Origin: Verrucomicrobiales bacterium
GTDB taxonomy: Bacteria > Verrucomicrobiota > Verrucomicrobiia > Verrucomicrobiales > V1-33
Length of the DNA stretch: 64,000 nt
Assembly: GCA_028293125.1 (NCBI GenBank)
Contig: JAQGPJ010000025.1
Span: 36,184-100,183, forward strand
Direction: 5' to 3'
Numbering within the stretch: the stretch's first letter is position 1; every line of letters begins with the position of its first letter. Shown in pieces: positions 47,416 to 57,277 of the stretch. Made by a program: the position numbers and the translations under genes. Under the pieces are notes generated by a model. The model had not been told where the DNA came from, made no database searches, and saw only the letters and a list, made by a program, of their open reading frames with translations.

Positions 47416-48357
47416 TCAGTCCCCGGCAGTGCGGGCGACCGTCCCGGGCTCCAGCCAGTAAAGCACCGCCATGCGGGCGGCGATGCCGTTTTCGACCTGC
47501 TGATTGATAAGCGTGCGCTCGTAGGTCATCACGCCATCGACCAGCTCCACACCGCGGTTCACCGGGCCGGGGTGCATGACATAGATCCCTTGGGCGCGGA
47601 TGTGGCGCAGGCGCTCGTCAGTAACGCCATAGAGCCGGTGGTACTCGTGCAGACTGGGAAAGAACTGCTCCTTCTGGCGCTCCAGCTGGATGCGTAGCAG
47701 ATAGATGACCTCGGGCTTCCAGTCGAAGAGCTCATCGAAGGTTTTGAAGCTGATCATATCGCTGTGCCGGTCATCCGGAATCAGCGGACCGGGTCCGAAG
47801 ACCGCAACCTGCGCTCCCAGCTTCCTCAGGATGGTGCTGGTGCTCCGGGCCACCCGGCTGTGCTGAATGTCTCCCACAATGGCAATGCGCCGTCCGGCGG
47901 CATGGCCCAGCACCTCATTGATGGTGAAGGTGTCCAGCAGTCCCTGGGTGGGATGGGCGTGGTGGCCGTCGCCGGCGTTGATCACGCTGGCTTTGGTGTG
48001 CTGGGCGATGAGATTGGGCACACCGGCGGCACCGTGGCGCACGACAATGTAATCGACCTGCATGGCCTGCATGGTGTCGATGGTGTCGATGATGCTTTCC
48101 CCCTTCACCACGGAGGAGGTGGACACCGCGAAGTTGGTGACGTCGGCGCTGAGCCGCTTGGCGGCGATTTCAAAGGATGACCGTGTGCGGGTGCTGGGCT
48201 CGTAGAAAAGCGTCAGCACATGCCGGCCACGGAGGGGCGGCATTTTTTTCACCGACTGGCGGATCAGATTTTTGAATGGAAGGGCGGTCTCGAGCAGGAA
48301 GTTGATCTCTTCCACGCTGAGCGATTCGATATCCAGCAGGTCTTTGCGTCCCTTCAT
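47416..48357 (-). CDS. pyrB: Aspartate carbamoyltransferase catalytic subunit
   Basis: Catalyses carbamoyl phosphate plus aspartate to carbamoyl-aspartate, the second step of pyrimidine synthesis (313 aa). The carbamoyl-phosphate site FYEPSTRTRSSFE, the loop VVKGES, the GDGHHAHPTQGLLD motif and the MHPGPVNRGVE end motif are all present and intact. It lies 80 bp downstream of pyrR on the same strand, so both probably form one pyrimidine-controlled transcript. No regulatory pyrI is adjacent, and the length fits catalytic subunits. Confidence 0.97.
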   Translation of the reverse strand: MKGRKDLLDIESLSVEEINFLLETALPFKNLIRQSVKKMPPLRGRHVLTLFYEPSTRTRSSFEIAAKRLSADVTNFAVSTSSVVKGESIIDTIDTMQAMQVDYIVVRHGAAGVPNLIAQHTKASVINAGDGHHAHPTQGLLDTFTINEVLGHAAGRRIAIVGDIQHSRVARSTSTILRKLGAQVAVFGPGPLIPDDRHSDMISFKTFDELFDWKPEVIYLLRIQLERQKEQFFPSLHEYHRLYGVTDERLRHIRAQGIYVMHPGPVNRGVELVDGVMTYERTLINQQVENGIAARMAVLYWLEPGTVARTAGD

Positions 48358-48437
48358 AGAAAATGTTATGGTTTTCTTCCGCCCGTGCGCGCCGCGTTAT
48401 GCCTGCGGGCCGGGAAAGCCGTATGGGCAGGAAGGAT

Positions 48438-49004
48438 TCAGGCCTGAGTGCCCGGTGGGTGGTCACCGCTTTTGACAGGCATGATGAACAATCCGTCGTG
48501 CCCGTCAAGCTCGCGCAGACTTACACGCAGGTAGGAGTCGGGCCCGATGTGCCGCTTCAGCCCGCAGTAGTCCGGTTGGATAGGCAGTTCCCGGCAGCCC
48601 CGGTCCACCAGCACCGCCAGTTCGATCCTGCCTGGCCTGCCGTACTCAAACAGCGCGCTGATGGCGGCCCGGATGGTGCGGCCGGTGAAAAGCACATCGT
48701 CCACCAGAATCACCAAGGCTCCGGCTAAGTCGTGCGGCAGCTCCGTGCGGCCAAAATCCGGGGAGAAGGTCGCGGCGCGCGGATCATCGCGGTGAAGGGT
48801 GACATCCAGCATGCCGGTCCCCACACCGGTCCGCTCCTCCTCCAGCACCTTGGCCAGGCGCTGGGCCAGAGGCACTCCTCGTCTGTGAAGGCCGACCAGC
48901 ACGAATTTCTCCCGTGGATGCCGCTCCAGGATTTCATAGGCCAGGCGGTGGATCTTGGTGTCAATCTCGCGGGCCGTCAGCAGTTGTTCACCGGGGTTTT
49001 CCAT
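48438..49004 (-). CDS. pyrR: Bifunctional pyr operon regulator / uracil phosphoribosyltransferase
   Basis: A PyrR protein (188 aa) that senses UMP/PRPP and, in many bacteria, attenuates pyr mRNA transcription; it can also convert uracil to UMP. The PRPP-binding motif VILVDDVLFTGRTIRAA is complete. Other landmarks are FVLVGLHRRGVPLA and LDVTLHRDD, and the end YLRVSLRELDG is PyrR-specific. It precedes pyrB. I could not see a canonical PyrR-binding loop in the short leaders, so the mode of control here is open. Confidence 0.95.
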   Translation of the reverse strand: MENPGEQLLTAREIDTKIHRLAYEILERHPREKFVLVGLHRRGVPLAQRLAKVLEEERTGVGTGMLDVTLHRDDPRAATFSPDFGRTELPHDLAGALVILVDDVLFTGRTIRAAISALFEYGRPGRIELAVLVDRGCRELPIQPDYCGLKRHIGPDSYLRVSLRELDGHDGLFIMPVKSGDHPPGTQA

Positions 49005-49054
49005 GAGGGAAGAGGGAAAAGGGGCTGTTCTTGCCGGACAGGTCGTATGGAGGA

Positions 49055-50305
49055 TCAGGAAAAATGCAGCGTGGCAATATCGGACCGGCGCTGGCAGCCA
49101 TCAAAGGTGATGTGCGCCGCCTGGGCATAAGCCGCGTCGCGCGCCTCCTCCCGCGTCTCCGCCTGGGCCACCACGGCCAGCACCCGGCCCCCGTGGGTTT
49201 CAAATTGCCCCTGCGCGTTCCGCCGGGTCCCGCAATGGTAAACCCGCGCGCCGCCAGCCTCCGGGAGACCGGTGATGAGGTCGCCGGACCGGCTGGACTC
49301 CGGATAGCCGCCACTGGCCAGAATGAGGCAGACGCTCCAGCCGGCTTTGGTCTCCAGCATTTCGGGGCGCAGCCAGCCTTGGGCGGCCTCCATGAGATAC
49401 TGCGCCAGATCGCCCTGCAGCAGCGGCATCACCGCCTCGCATTCCGGATCGCCGAAGCGGCAGTTGTATTCGATCACCTTCGGGCCTTGGGGCGTCAGCA
49501 TCAGGCCGAAATACAGGAATCCCCGGTAGGGCAGGCCGTCCTTCCGCAGGCCGGCGACGGTGGGCTTGATGATGGTGCTCGTGATCTCCTCCAGCAGGGA
49601 CTCCGGCACCAGGCCGCGCCCGGCCACGGCACCCATGCCGCCGGTATTGGGACCGTCGTCATTGTCGCGGATGCGTTTGTAGTCCCGCGCCGGCGTCAGC
49701 AGGTGGAACCGCTCATCCACCACACTGCAGAAGATGGAAAGCTCGGGGCCAGTCAGGCATTCCTCGATCACCATGCGGCCGGGGCCGAACAGACGCTGGG
49801 TGAAGACCGTGTCCAGAAAGGCATCGGCCTCCTCGCGGGTGCCGCAGACCGCCACGCCCTTGCCGGCGGCCAGACCGTCAAATTTCAGAACCACCGGCAG
49901 CGGGGTGATGGCTGCCCGGGCCTCCTCCAAACTTCCCGCAGCGGCGTACTTGGCGGTGGGGATGCCATGACGCACCAGAAATTCCTTGGCGAACTCCTTG
50001 CTGGCCTCCAACTGCGCGGATTCCTTCGGAGGGCCCCAGCAGGGGATGCCGGCCTCCATGCACAGATTGGCCAGTCCCGCATCCTGCACCAGCATGCTTT
50101 CCTCCCCCGCCACGCAGAGATGAATGCCCTCCGCCCGCATGAACTCCATCAGACTCGGAAGGTCCACCGCCGGGGCGGGCTTGGCGATTTCAAAAATGGC
50201 GTCGCTGCCGGGGTAGGCAAACAGTTCGGGACGCGATGGAGCCTCCGCCAGAGCGGTCAGCAGGGCGTGCTCGCGGCCTCCTTTTCCAGTGACAAGTATT
50301 TTCAT
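49055..50305 (-). CDS. purD: Phosphoribosylamine-glycine ligase
   Basis: Glycinamide ribonucleotide synthetase (416 aa), the second step of purine synthesis, joining glycine to phosphoribosylamine with ATP. The start is the ATG of MKILVTGKGGREHAL, the family N-terminus with a variant GKGGREHAL. ATP-grasp landmarks PVVLKFDGLAAGKGVAVC, DDGPNTGGMGAV and EYNCRFGDPE are present. It lies 50 bp downstream of the GT4 transcript direction and directly upstream of pyrR on the same strand, bringing purine and pyrimidine genes together. Confidence 0.97.
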   Translation of the reverse strand: MKILVTGKGGREHALLTALAEAPSRPELFAYPGSDAIFEIAKPAPAVDLPSLMEFMRAEGIHLCVAGEESMLVQDAGLANLCMEAGIPCWGPPKESAQLEASKEFAKEFLVRHGIPTAKYAAAGSLEEARAAITPLPVVLKFDGLAAGKGVAVCGTREEADAFLDTVFTQRLFGPGRMVIEECLTGPELSIFCSVVDERFHLLTPARDYKRIRDNDDGPNTGGMGAVAGRGLVPESLLEEITSTIIKPTVAGLRKDGLPYRGFLYFGLMLTPQGPKVIEYNCRFGDPECEAVMPLLQGDLAQYLMEAAQGWLRPEMLETKAGWSVCLILASGGYPESSRSGDLITGLPEAGGARVYHCGTRRNAQGQFETHGGRVLAVVAQAETREEARDAAYAQAAHITFDGCQRRSDIATLHFS

Positions 50306-50447
50306 AGGCAATCCAGGAAGCCGGTCCGGCCACCACGCCGGTGTTCGGGGCAGACTTCTTTTTTCTCCTCCCTCCGGCCCGCACCTGGCGCAAGGGAACA
50401 TTGGCCCGGGCAAGGCCAGCGGTCGGGAGGCATGGGAGGCCCGGCGG

Positions 50448-51611
50448 CTAGGCGGCGGGCGGTGACAGGGTCAGCAATTCATCGTAAATCCCCTCCAGAC
50501 AGGCAATCTGCGCGCGGTGTTCGAAGTTTCCGCGGACATCGCGGGCGGCGTTGCGGCTCAAGGCCTCCCACAGTGCCGGCTCCCGGGCCAGAAGCTGGAG
50601 ATTGTCCAAAAACCGGTCGCTGTCCCGCTCCTCCACCAGCAGGCCGGTGACATGATCCGTGACCGCCTCCGGGATGCCGCCATGGTGCGTGGCCAGCACG
50701 GGCAGCCCGGTCGCCATGGCCTCCAGCATGGAGTTGGGAATGCCCTCCTGGTTCTGGTCCGACGGCATCTGGCTGGGATGCAGAAAAGCGTGGGATTGAT
50801 GGTAAAGCCGGCAAAGGGCGGGTGTGTCCAGAAAACCGGTGAAGATCACCTTTTCCCCGATGCCGAGCGAGCGGGCCAAGTCCCCCAGCTCCTCCCGCAT
50901 GGGTCCTTCCCCGGCGATGGTGAAGGTGCTTTCCGGCCAGGTTTTGCAGAAGGCTGCAAAGGCGGTGAGGGCCAGATTCAGTCCCTTTTTCTCAATCAGC
51001 CTGCAAGCCTGCACAAAATGCCAGCGGCCATCGGTGGGAAAAGCGCGGTCCGCAGCCACCGGAAAGGAGTCCATGGGAATGCCGGTGCGGTTCAGCCGGA
51101 TTTTCCCCTCCGGACAGCCCAGATCCAGCAGACGGTCCCTCAGGGAAAGGGAGCGGGCCAGCACCAGAGGCACGGTTTGCAGCAACTCCCGCAGCCGGTC
51201 AAGATAGCCAGGCCGGTCCGCGCGGGGCATGACATCGGCGCCGTGGAAGGAAACGAGCGCCGGCAGGCGGCGATGGTGCTGAAGAAACGGGAGCAGATGC
51301 ACGCCCGTGTGCCCGAAATAAATATGCAGCAGATCAGGCCGTCTGCGGTCCAGAATCCCGGTCAGCGTCCGGTATTCCCCCCGGTAAACCAGCGGGGGCT
51401 CACGCCGGATGTATTTGAGATGGAATCTCCGCAGAAAATGGCTCCCGGCCGGAGGGATGACTTCGATATCGGGAAAGGGAAACTTCTCCGCGCACTGCCG
51501 CTGTTTGGTGAGAATGAATGTCCGGTGCCGCTGCAGGCCGGTGACCTGCCGGTAGATGTGAAGCATTTCCGGCTTCAGAAAAGTCGTGCAGTAGCTGGCA
51601 ACGGTCGACAT
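50448..51611 (-). CDS. Family 4 (GT-B) glycosyltransferase
   Basis: A cytosolic GT-B glycosyltransferase (387 aa) starting at the ATG of MSTVASYCTTF. Typical motifs are LVSFHGADVMP in the acceptor domain, FVQACRLIEKKGL and GEGPMREEL in the donor domain, and the E-x7-E motif in EGIPNSMLEAMATGLPVLAT with GGIPE. Relatives build exopolysaccharide or lipopolysaccharide chains. It is not in a polysaccharide cluster here; purD is next downstream (142 bp) and rpsU upstream, separated by a terminator. Substrates are unknown. Confidence 0.92.
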   Translation of the reverse strand: MSTVASYCTTFLKPEMLHIYRQVTGLQRHRTFILTKQRQCAEKFPFPDIEVIPPAGSHFLRRFHLKYIRREPPLVYRGEYRTLTGILDRRRPDLLHIYFGHTGVHLLPFLQHHRRLPALVSFHGADVMPRADRPGYLDRLRELLQTVPLVLARSLSLRDRLLDLGCPEGKIRLNRTGIPMDSFPVAADRAFPTDGRWHFVQACRLIEKKGLNLALTAFAAFCKTWPESTFTIAGEGPMREELGDLARSLGIGEKVIFTGFLDTPALCRLYHQSHAFLHPSQMPSDQNQEGIPNSMLEAMATGLPVLATHHGGIPEAVTDHVTGLLVEERDSDRFLDNLQLLAREPALWEALSRNAARDVRGNFEHRAQIACLEGIYDELLTLSPPAA

Positions 51612-51701
51612 AAGGATAACAGGGGAAAAGGCCGCAAATGGAATCCAAATCGCCGGAATGCGGGGCCGGATGATGGTGCGGGGGCGCGCCGTCCGGAAAT
51701 G

Positions 51702-51732
51702 AAAAAAGCTCCGGGGTGACCGGAGCTTTTTT
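51702..51732. terminator. Intrinsic terminator after rpsU
   Basis: A perfect 13-bp stem (AAAAAAGCTCCGG at 51702-51714 with CCGGAGCTTTTTT at 51720-51732), a 5-nt loop and U-rich ends on both strands. It separates rpsU from the downstream glycosyltransferase on the minus strand. Confidence 0.92.
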
Positions 51733-51767
51733 CGAAAATCCACAACCGCGGGCAAAACCGCGGGAAA

Positions 51768-51962
51768 CTAGGGAACGAAACGGTATTTCTGGTTTTTCTT
51801 CTTCGCGGCGGACTTGGCCTTGCGCTTGCGGCGCTGCTCCAAGGTTTCATGCTGGCGGCGGCGGCGGAATTCCTCAAGAGTGCCTTCGGTTTCGATTTTG
51901 CTCTTCAGGCGTTTTAGAGCGCGGTCGATGGGCTCTCCCTTTTTGACGGTGATTTCGGGCAT
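51768..51962 (-). CDS. rpsU: Ribosomal protein bS21
   Basis: A small-subunit ribosomal protein (64 aa) that helps 30S subunits engage mRNA. The start is the ATG of MPEITVKKGEPIDRAL, with AAGGA about 8 nt upstream. The body (ALKRLKSKIETEG, EFRRRRQHET) and the basic tail (RRKRKAKSAAKKK) are typical. It is a monocistronic unit with its own promoter and terminator. Confidence 0.96.
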   Translation of the reverse strand: MPEITVKKGEPIDRALKRLKSKIETEGTLEEFRRRRQHETLEQRRKRKAKSAAKKKNQKYRFVP

Positions 51963-52029
51963 GGGGTGGTCCTTAACAGGAAGAAGTTGGAAAAGATGGT
52001 CTTGCGGGCCGTTTGGCGCGGAGGGGAGA

Positions 52030-52057
52030 ACCATAAAAGCAGGCCCAAGCTTGTCAA
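52030..52057 (-). promoter_or_regulatory. Sigma-70-type promoter of rpsU
   Basis: On the minus strand: TTGACA (52057-52052), a 16-bp spacer, TATGGT (52035-52030). A perfect -35 and a 4/6 match to the -10. This predicts a leader of about 60 nt before the rpsU ATG. Confidence 0.65.
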
Positions 52058-52257
52058 GTCATTGAGCGCCAAATTTCTTCCTCCTTTTTCACCGCCGGTG
52101 CCTGCGTTTCCGGTTCCAAGGGAAGGGGCAGGTGTCGAGAGAGGGAAAAGGATGCGGCTGGCCGGGGAAAAGTATTTTTTAAAGGGAGGGGTGGAACGAC
52201 TGAAAACCGCCGGACAGAGGGGGCAGTGATTTTCAGCACCGGAAGCAATTTTTAATA

Positions 52258-52286
52258 TTGTCAGGCTGGCAGGTGCAAAGCATATT
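52258..52286 (+). promoter_or_regulatory. Putative sigma-70 promoter of the C39-like peptidase gene
   Basis: TTGTCA (52258-52263), a 17-bp spacer, CATATT (52281-52286). The -10 ends only 9 bp before the ATG, so the transcript would start within a few nucleotides of the start codon and be leaderless or nearly so. Confidence 0.5.
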
Positions 52287-52295
52287 CACGCGCGT

Positions 52296-53762
52296 ATGAA
52301 ATTAACGCTGTTGCCGTTTGTTATTGTCAGTGCCTGCCTGCCTTTGGCCGGGGAACTCCAAGCCCAAGCCCTGGAGCAGACGATCATCATCAGGCCACAG
52401 GCAAAGCGCGAGGTGTCGCTGGACTGGATCCTTGACAATCCCAGTCTGTTTACCGCCACGCATGAGGAATTTGAGAAGAATTACGATAAAAAAACTTTCA
52501 TGTGGCTGGACAAGGAGAAGTCCCGCGCCCGTTTCAATCCTGACCGCGTGGACATCAAACTGCGGTCCGATGCGGTGGGGGAAACCATTGTCAGCTTCAA
52601 GGAAGGCAAAATCTCCGGCGTGCTGATTTCTGTGATTAACAAAGGGGACGACGGCTATATCAAGGAAGGGCCTTACAAAACAGCGCTCAAGCTGGGAAGC
52701 TCGGTGCTCGGCGAGCTGGCGAAGGTGAAGGAGAGTCCGCGCCGTAAGGATGAAACCGTCTCCCGGGCGAATGGCTCCGTGTGGAGCACCAAAAAGGCCT
52801 TGTATATGCTGGAACACCTCTGGGTGCCGGAGGAGATCCGGGACGGGAGGCGCTATTTCGCCCACTGCGAGTTCGTCCGTATCCGCATCCTTCCGCCTCA
52901 GGCTCAGCTGGGCATGCAGCAGAACATGGTCAAGACCAATGTCAGCAGGACGGTTTTGGCCAAACGCGTGAAGCGGGAAGGAGACAAGACCTGGCTGGAG
53001 GGGGTGCCCATGGTGGATCAGGGATCCAAAGGCTACTGCGCCGTGGCCTCCTTTGAACGGGTGATGCGTTATTACGGCAGTCAGGTGGACATGCACGATC
53101 TGGCGGATCTGGCCAATGCCGGCGCCTACGGCACCTCTCCCTCCGGGATGAAGGATGCCGTGCATAAAATGGGGGTCCGCAGCGGCATGAGGACCCGCGA
53201 GCCCATTTTCATGGAAGGCAAGGATTACGAGTCCCTTAGAAAATCCTACAACCGGCAGGCGAAGTCGGAGCTCAGCGGTGAGGTGGGGGAAGTTGATAAC
53301 CTCTTTGAGCTCTACCGCGAAATGGACCCCGGGGTCTGCCGGAAAATGCGGGTCAAGGATCCCAGTTTCGCCAAATTCAACGCCGAGGTCGTGAAGAGCA
53401 TCAATGCCGGGGTGCCGGTGATGTGGGCTCTCCAACTGGGAATGTTCTGGGAGGATAAAATCGAGGACAGCTACGAGGCCAACCGCGACCGGAGCGGCGG
53501 GGAGGACGACGACACCAAGGATGATGCCAATGCGGGCGACAGCCCAAAACCGCCGAAAGGCGAGGAGGCCCAGCCCAAGCGTGACAAACGCCCGCCGGAA
53601 TACATGTCCGGCGGCCACATGCGCCTGATCATCGGTTACAATCTCAAGGAGAAGAAAATCTATTACACCGATTCGTGGGGGCCCGGCCACGAGATCAAGG
53701 GCATGGACATCGGCGACGCTTGGACGGCCACCATGGCGATTTTTATGATTGAGCCAAACTGA
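52296..53762 (+). CDS. Secreted C39-like cysteine peptidase
   Basis: A 488-aa exported protein. MKLTLLPFVIVSACLPLAGELQA is a signal peptide, with cleavage likely before QALEQ. The N-terminal about 220 residues have no recognised motif. The papain-like C39 domain starts near 235: VPMVDQGSKGYCAVAS gives the oxyanion Gln and nucleophile Cys248, GGHMRLIIGYN gives His441, and YTDSWG gives Asp459. All catalytic positions are present. Between Cys and His lies a long insertion with an acidic, Lys/Pro-rich stretch (EDDDTKDDANAGD, about residues 400-435), probably a flexible loop. Unlike bacteriocin-exporter C39 domains it is not fused to an ABC transporter. The substrate is unknown. Confidence 0.85.
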   Translation: MKLTLLPFVIVSACLPLAGELQAQALEQTIIIRPQAKREVSLDWILDNPSLFTATHEEFEKNYDKKTFMWLDKEKSRARFNPDRVDIKLRSDAVGETIVSFKEGKISGVLISVINKGDDGYIKEGPYKTALKLGSSVLGELAKVKESPRRKDETVSRANGSVWSTKKALYMLEHLWVPEEIRDGRRYFAHCEFVRIRILPPQAQLGMQQNMVKTNVSRTVLAKRVKREGDKTWLEGVPMVDQGSKGYCAVASFERVMRYYGSQVDMHDLADLANAGAYGTSPSGMKDAVHKMGVRSGMRTREPIFMEGKDYESLRKSYNRQAKSELSGEVGEVDNLFELYREMDPGVCRKMRVKDPSFAKFNAEVVKSINAGVPVMWALQLGMFWEDKIEDSYEANRDRSGGEDDDTKDDANAGDSPKPPKGEEAQPKRDKRPPEYMSGGHMRLIIGYNLKEKKIYYTDSWGPGHEIKGMDIGDAWTATMAIFMIEPN

Positions 53763-53779
53763 GGAACGAAATCAACGGT

Positions 53780-53821
53780 ATCCCGGCATTCTTTCTGGAT
53801 GCGGGATGTCCGGTGATTTTT
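53780..53821 (+). terminator. Probable terminator after the C39-like peptidase gene
   Basis: A bulged stem (ATCCCGGCAT at 53780-53789 with ATGCGGGAT at 53799-53807) followed at 53817 by a T run. Weaker than the other hairpins here. Confidence 0.45.
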
Positions 53822-54050
53822 TGGGTGGGCAACCTGGTTTTGCCGGCGGCCCCCGTCTTTTGCATGGCAGTGTGAATTCTCCGACCGACGATGGTGCCAG
53901 CATCCAGTGGTCCGGTAACGGTTTCCTGCCAACTGACGGGTCAGGCCGGATCCACCGGGTTGACAACGGCGCTGTCCCGGCGCAATGACACCACTGCAAC
54001 CTCCGGCGCATTTCAGACCGTGGGGCATGCTAGGAAGACGGTCGGCTTCC

Positions 54051-56321
54051 TCAGGCCACGTCCGGAAGCTGGTCCAACAGCTTGTCGAGGGTGATGGGGT
54101 AATCACGGACCCGCACGCCGGTGGCATTGTAAATGGCGTTGGCGACCGCGGCGGCGGCACCGCAGATGCCGAGTTCGCCCACGCCTTTGGCCTTCATGGG
54201 CGAGGAGACGGGATCGGTCTCATCCAGAAAGATCACCTCCTGGTGCGGGGCATCGGCATGCACGGGCACCTCGTAGCCCGCGAAATCATGGTTCACAAAG
54301 AAACCCCGGCGCTTGTCCACCGCCAGTTCCTCCATCACCGCCGCGCCCATGCCCATGATCATGGCTCCAATGACCTGGCTGCGGGCGGTTTTGGGGTTCA
54401 AAATACGTCCGGCGGCGCAGACCGCCAGCATGCGGCGCACCCGGATTTCACCTGTGGCGGCATCCACGGCCACCTCTGCAAAATGCGCGGCAAAGGTGGA
54501 CTGCTGGAACTTTTTGTCGAGGTCCCCGTATTCGATCATGTCCTCAGCGGTGAAGCCGGCCTCACCGGCCACCTCACCCAAGGGAATTCCCTTATCACCG
54601 GAGCGCACCTGCCCCCCTGAAAAGACGGCGTCCGCAGGATTGAATCCCGCCTTTTGGGCGACCATCTCCCGCAGCTTCATGCAGGCGGCATAAACGCCGG
54701 CGGTCGAGTTGTTGCCGCCCCACTGCCCACCGGAGCCGCAGGAGACCGGGAAGCTGGAATCTCCCAGCCGCACGATGATCCGGTCCAGGGGCAGGCCCAT
54801 GGTCTCGGCGGCGGTCTGGGCGATGATGGTGTAACTGCCGGTGCCGATATCGGTCATGTCGGTCTCGACCGTTACCGTGCCTGTCCGGTCCAAGCGCACG
54901 CGGGCCGCGGATTTCATCAGCAGATTTCCCCGATAGCCGGCGGCAACTCCGATACCGATCAGCCGGCGGCCCTCACGGACCTGAGCCGGTTTGGGATTCC
55001 GCTTCGCCCAGCCGAAGCGCTCCGCTCCCTGACGCAGGCACTCCGTCAGGTGCCGTTGGGAAAAGGGTGGGTGGGGATTTTCCTCTTCAGCGGGGGGCGC
55101 GTTCTTGGCCTCACTTTGCGGCGGGGACAGCGCGGGGCTGTCCGGCACTACCTGCGTGTCGTTGAGAATGCGGAATTCGATGGGATCCATGCCCAGTTTT
55201 TCCGCCATCTCGTCCACGGCGATTTCCAGCACCGCCAATCCCGGGGCCTCGCCGGGTGCGCGCATGGCATTGGCTTCCGGCAGGTCCAGCACCGCCAGCC
55301 GGATGGCTGTCATCCGGTTTGCGCCGGCATAAAGCAGTCGCGTCTGGACGGCCGCGGTCTCCGGTTTGCCCTCCGGCAAATCCCCTGACCACGTCTCGTG
55401 GGCGATGGCGGTGATTTTTCCATCCTTTTCCGTGCCGATGCGCAGACGCTGGATGGTGGCGGAGCGGTGGGTGGTGTTGTTAGGAATCAAGGCGCGCTGC
55501 AAAGTCACTTTGACAGGACGGCGGGCTGCCCGGGCCGCGAGGGCAGCGAGCAGGGCATCCGTGCGGAGGAACAGTTTTCCTCCGAAACCGCCGCCAATGA
55601 AAGGTGAACTTACGCGGATGTTCTCCTTTGGAATGCCCAGCGTCTCCGCCATGTCCGCGACCGCCCAGGCGATCATCTGGTTGGAGGTCCAAAGGGTGAG
55701 ATGGTCACCCTCCCAAGCAGCCACGGTGGCATGCGGCTCCATCATGAAATGCGATTCGTGGGCTGTTGTGTAAGTGGCATCCAGCCGGACAGGAGCGGCC
55801 TCGAAAGCGGCGCTGAAATCCCCGACTTTGGTTTCCGGCGGACCGTTCCCGCCGCCGCTGGCAGCCGGCTTCGCGGTATCCCTGGCTGCCGCAAGATCAT
55901 ATTGCCCTTGGTCCGCGGCGTATTCAACGCGCACCAGACCGGCCGCTGCCCGCGCCTGTTCAAAGGTGCCGGCGACCACCACCGCGATGGCCTGATGATA
56001 ATGCTGGATCTCCGGACCGGCCAACAGTTTGGCGGTGTTGCGCTCCGCCTTCCCCAGCTTTTCGGCATTCTGCGCGGTCACAATGGCGATCACCCCCGGA
56101 GCGCTGCGGGCCCGGGCAAGATCCATGGAGACGATCCGGCCTTTGGCAATGCCGGCACCCACAACGTAACCATAGGCCTGATTCGCGGCCACATCGTGCC
56201 GCTCATAGGCATAGGGTGCGGTGCCGGTGGTTTTCAGCGGGCCGTCGATGCGGTCCACGGGCTTGCCGACCACCTTCAGCTGGTCAATCGGGTTTTGAGT
56301 GGCGGGGGAGTCAAATTTCAT
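54051..56321 (-). CDS. Molybdenum hydroxylase, molybdopterin-binding subunit (PaoC/YagR-like)
   Basis: The large catalytic subunit (756 aa) of a three-subunit xanthine-dehydrogenase-family enzyme, nearest in pattern to the periplasmic aldehyde oxidoreductase PaoABC. The N-terminal [25 protein letters not shown] is typical of PaoC. Molybdopterin-binding regions [11 protein letters not shown] and [10 protein letters not shown] are present. The catalytic Glu is in [15 protein letters not shown] near the C-terminus, as in PaoC. The ATG overlaps the FAD-subunit stop by 4 bp. Like PaoC it has no own export signal and would be carried by the Tat signal on the iron-sulfur subunit. The substrate, probably an aldehyde or N-heterocycle, is not determinable. 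Confidence 0.92.
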   Translation of the reverse strand: MKFDSPATQNPIDQLKVVGKPVDRIDGPLKTTGTAPYAYERHDVAANQAYGYVVGAGIAKGRIVSMDLARARSAPGVIAIVTAQNAEKLGKAERNTAKLLAGPEIQHYHQAIAVVVAGTFEQARAAAGLVRVEYAADQGQYDLAAARDTAKPAASGGGNGPPETKVGDFSAAFEAAPVRLDATYTTAHESHFMMEPHATVAAWEGDHLTLWTSNQMIAWAVADMAETLGIPKENIRVSSPFIGGGFGGKLFLRTDALLAALAARAARRPVKVTLQRALIPNNTTHRSATIQRLRIGTEKDGKITAIAHETWSGDLPEGKPETAAVQTRLLYAGANRMTAIRLAVLDLPEANAMRAPGEAPGLAVLEIAVDEMAEKLGMDPIEFRILNDTQVVPDSPALSPPQSEAKNAPPAEEENPHPPFSQRHLTECLRQGAERFGWAKRNPKPAQVREGRRLIGIGVAAGYRGNLLMKSAARVRLDRTGTVTVETDMTDIGTGSYTIIAQTAAETMGLPLDRIIVRLGDSSFPVSCGSGGQWGGNNSTAGVYAACMKLREMVAQKAGFNPADAVFSGGQVRSGDKGIPLGEVAGEAGFTAEDMIEYGDLDKKFQQSTFAAHFAEVAVDAATGEIRVRRMLAVCAAGRILNPKTARSQVIGAMIMGMGAAVMEELAVDKRRGFFVNHDFAGYEVPVHADAPHQEVIFLDETDPVSSPMKAKGVGELGICGAAAAVANAIYNATGVRVRDYPITLDKLLDQLPDVA

Positions 56322-57277
56322 GGCCGGGTTCCTTTCGCTTCCGCCAGCACCGCGCCCAGAGTGCGCTCCACCAGCTTGAGTTTGAAGGCATTGGCCGGCA
56401 TGAGCTTCGCCCCCGCCAGCAGTTTTTCCGCAACGGCTTTCGCGCCCCGCGGCATTTCGGCCTCGGCGGCCTCCACGCGCCAGGGCTTGTGGGCGACACC
56501 CCCCAGAGCCACGCGTCCGGTGCCGTCGCGCTGCACAATCGTGGCCACGGAGATCAGGGCAAAGGCATAGGAGGCGCGGTCCCGCACCTTTTCGTAAATC
56601 TGCACACCGCCGGCAGGCGGGGGCAGGGTCACGGCGGTGATGAATTCGCCTGATTCCAAAATGGTGTCGATATGGGGCTGATCACCGGGCAGCCGGTGGA
56701 GCTCCGCTATCGGAATGCTGCGGGTGGTGGCGTCCGGTTTGACAGTCTCCACCACTGCATCCAGCACCCGCATGGCCACCGCCATGTCGCTGGGGTGGGT
56801 TGCGATGCAGGATTTGCTGACGCCCAGCACCGCGTGGGGCCGGTTGAATCCATCCAATGCTCCGCAGCCACTGCCGGGCACACGTTTGTTGCAGGGCTGG
56901 TTGGTGTCGTAAAAATACGGGCACCGGGTCCGCTGGAGCAGATTTCCGGCGGTGGTGGCCATGTTCCGCAGCTGGCCGGAGGCCCCGGCCACCAGCGCGC
57001 GGGAAAGCACGGCGTAATCCCGCCGCACCCGCGCATCCGCTGCCAGATCCGTATTCCGCACCAGCGCCCCGATGCGCAGGCCGCCTTCCTTGGTGGGCTC
57101 GATCTTATCCAGACCGAGCCCGTTGACATCAATAAGATGCGGCGGGGTTTCGATCTCCAGCTTCATCAGGTCGAGCAGATTGGTGCCGCCGGCCACAAAT
57201 CTTGATCCGGGATGCTGCGCTGCGGCTGCCGCAGCGGCGGCGGGGGACTGCGCCCGCTCGTAGGTGAAGGGTTTCAT
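56318..57277 (-). CDS. Molybdenum hydroxylase, FAD-binding subunit (PaoB/YagS-like)
   Basis: The FAD-carrying electron-transfer subunit (319 aa). The start [15 protein letters not shown] is the family N-terminus; [16 protein letters not shown] is the FAD pyrophosphate-binding motif. As in PaoB, an extra 4Fe-4S cluster is suggested by the cysteines in [26 protein letters not shown], which distinguishes this subgroup from ordinary XDH FAD subunits. It overlaps both neighbours by 4 bp, so the three subunits are co-translated. Confidence 0.93.
   Translation of the reverse strand: MKPFTYERAQSPAAAAAAAAQHPGSRFVAGGTNLLDLMKLEIETPPHLIDVNGLGLDKIEPTKEGGLRIGALVRNTDLAADARVRRDYAVLSRALVAGASGQLRNMATTAGNLLQRTRCPYFYDTNQPCNKRVPGSGCGALDGFNRPHAVLGVSKSCIATHPSDMAVAMRVLDAVVETVKPDATTRSIPIAELHRLPGDQPHIDTILESGEFITAVTLPPPAGGVQIYEKVRDRASYAFALISVATIVQRDGTGRVALGGVAHKPWRVEAAEAEMPRGAKAVAEKLLAGAKLMPANAFKLKLVERTLGAVLAEAKGTRP

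Noticed and set aside
47271..47507. Small plus-strand frame between the histidine kinase and pyrB
   Set aside because: It overlaps the 3' end of pyrB, has no ribosome-binding site or family similarity, and its end is pyrB antisense.
48358..49054. PyrR-binding attenuator in the pyr leaders
   Set aside because: Neither the 80-bp pyrR-pyrB gap nor the 50-bp region before pyrR shows the conserved binding loop or an attenuator hairpin.
49031..50650. 539-codon plus-strand frame over purD
   Set aside because: purD on the other strand has all ATP-grasp motifs; this frame is its shadow.
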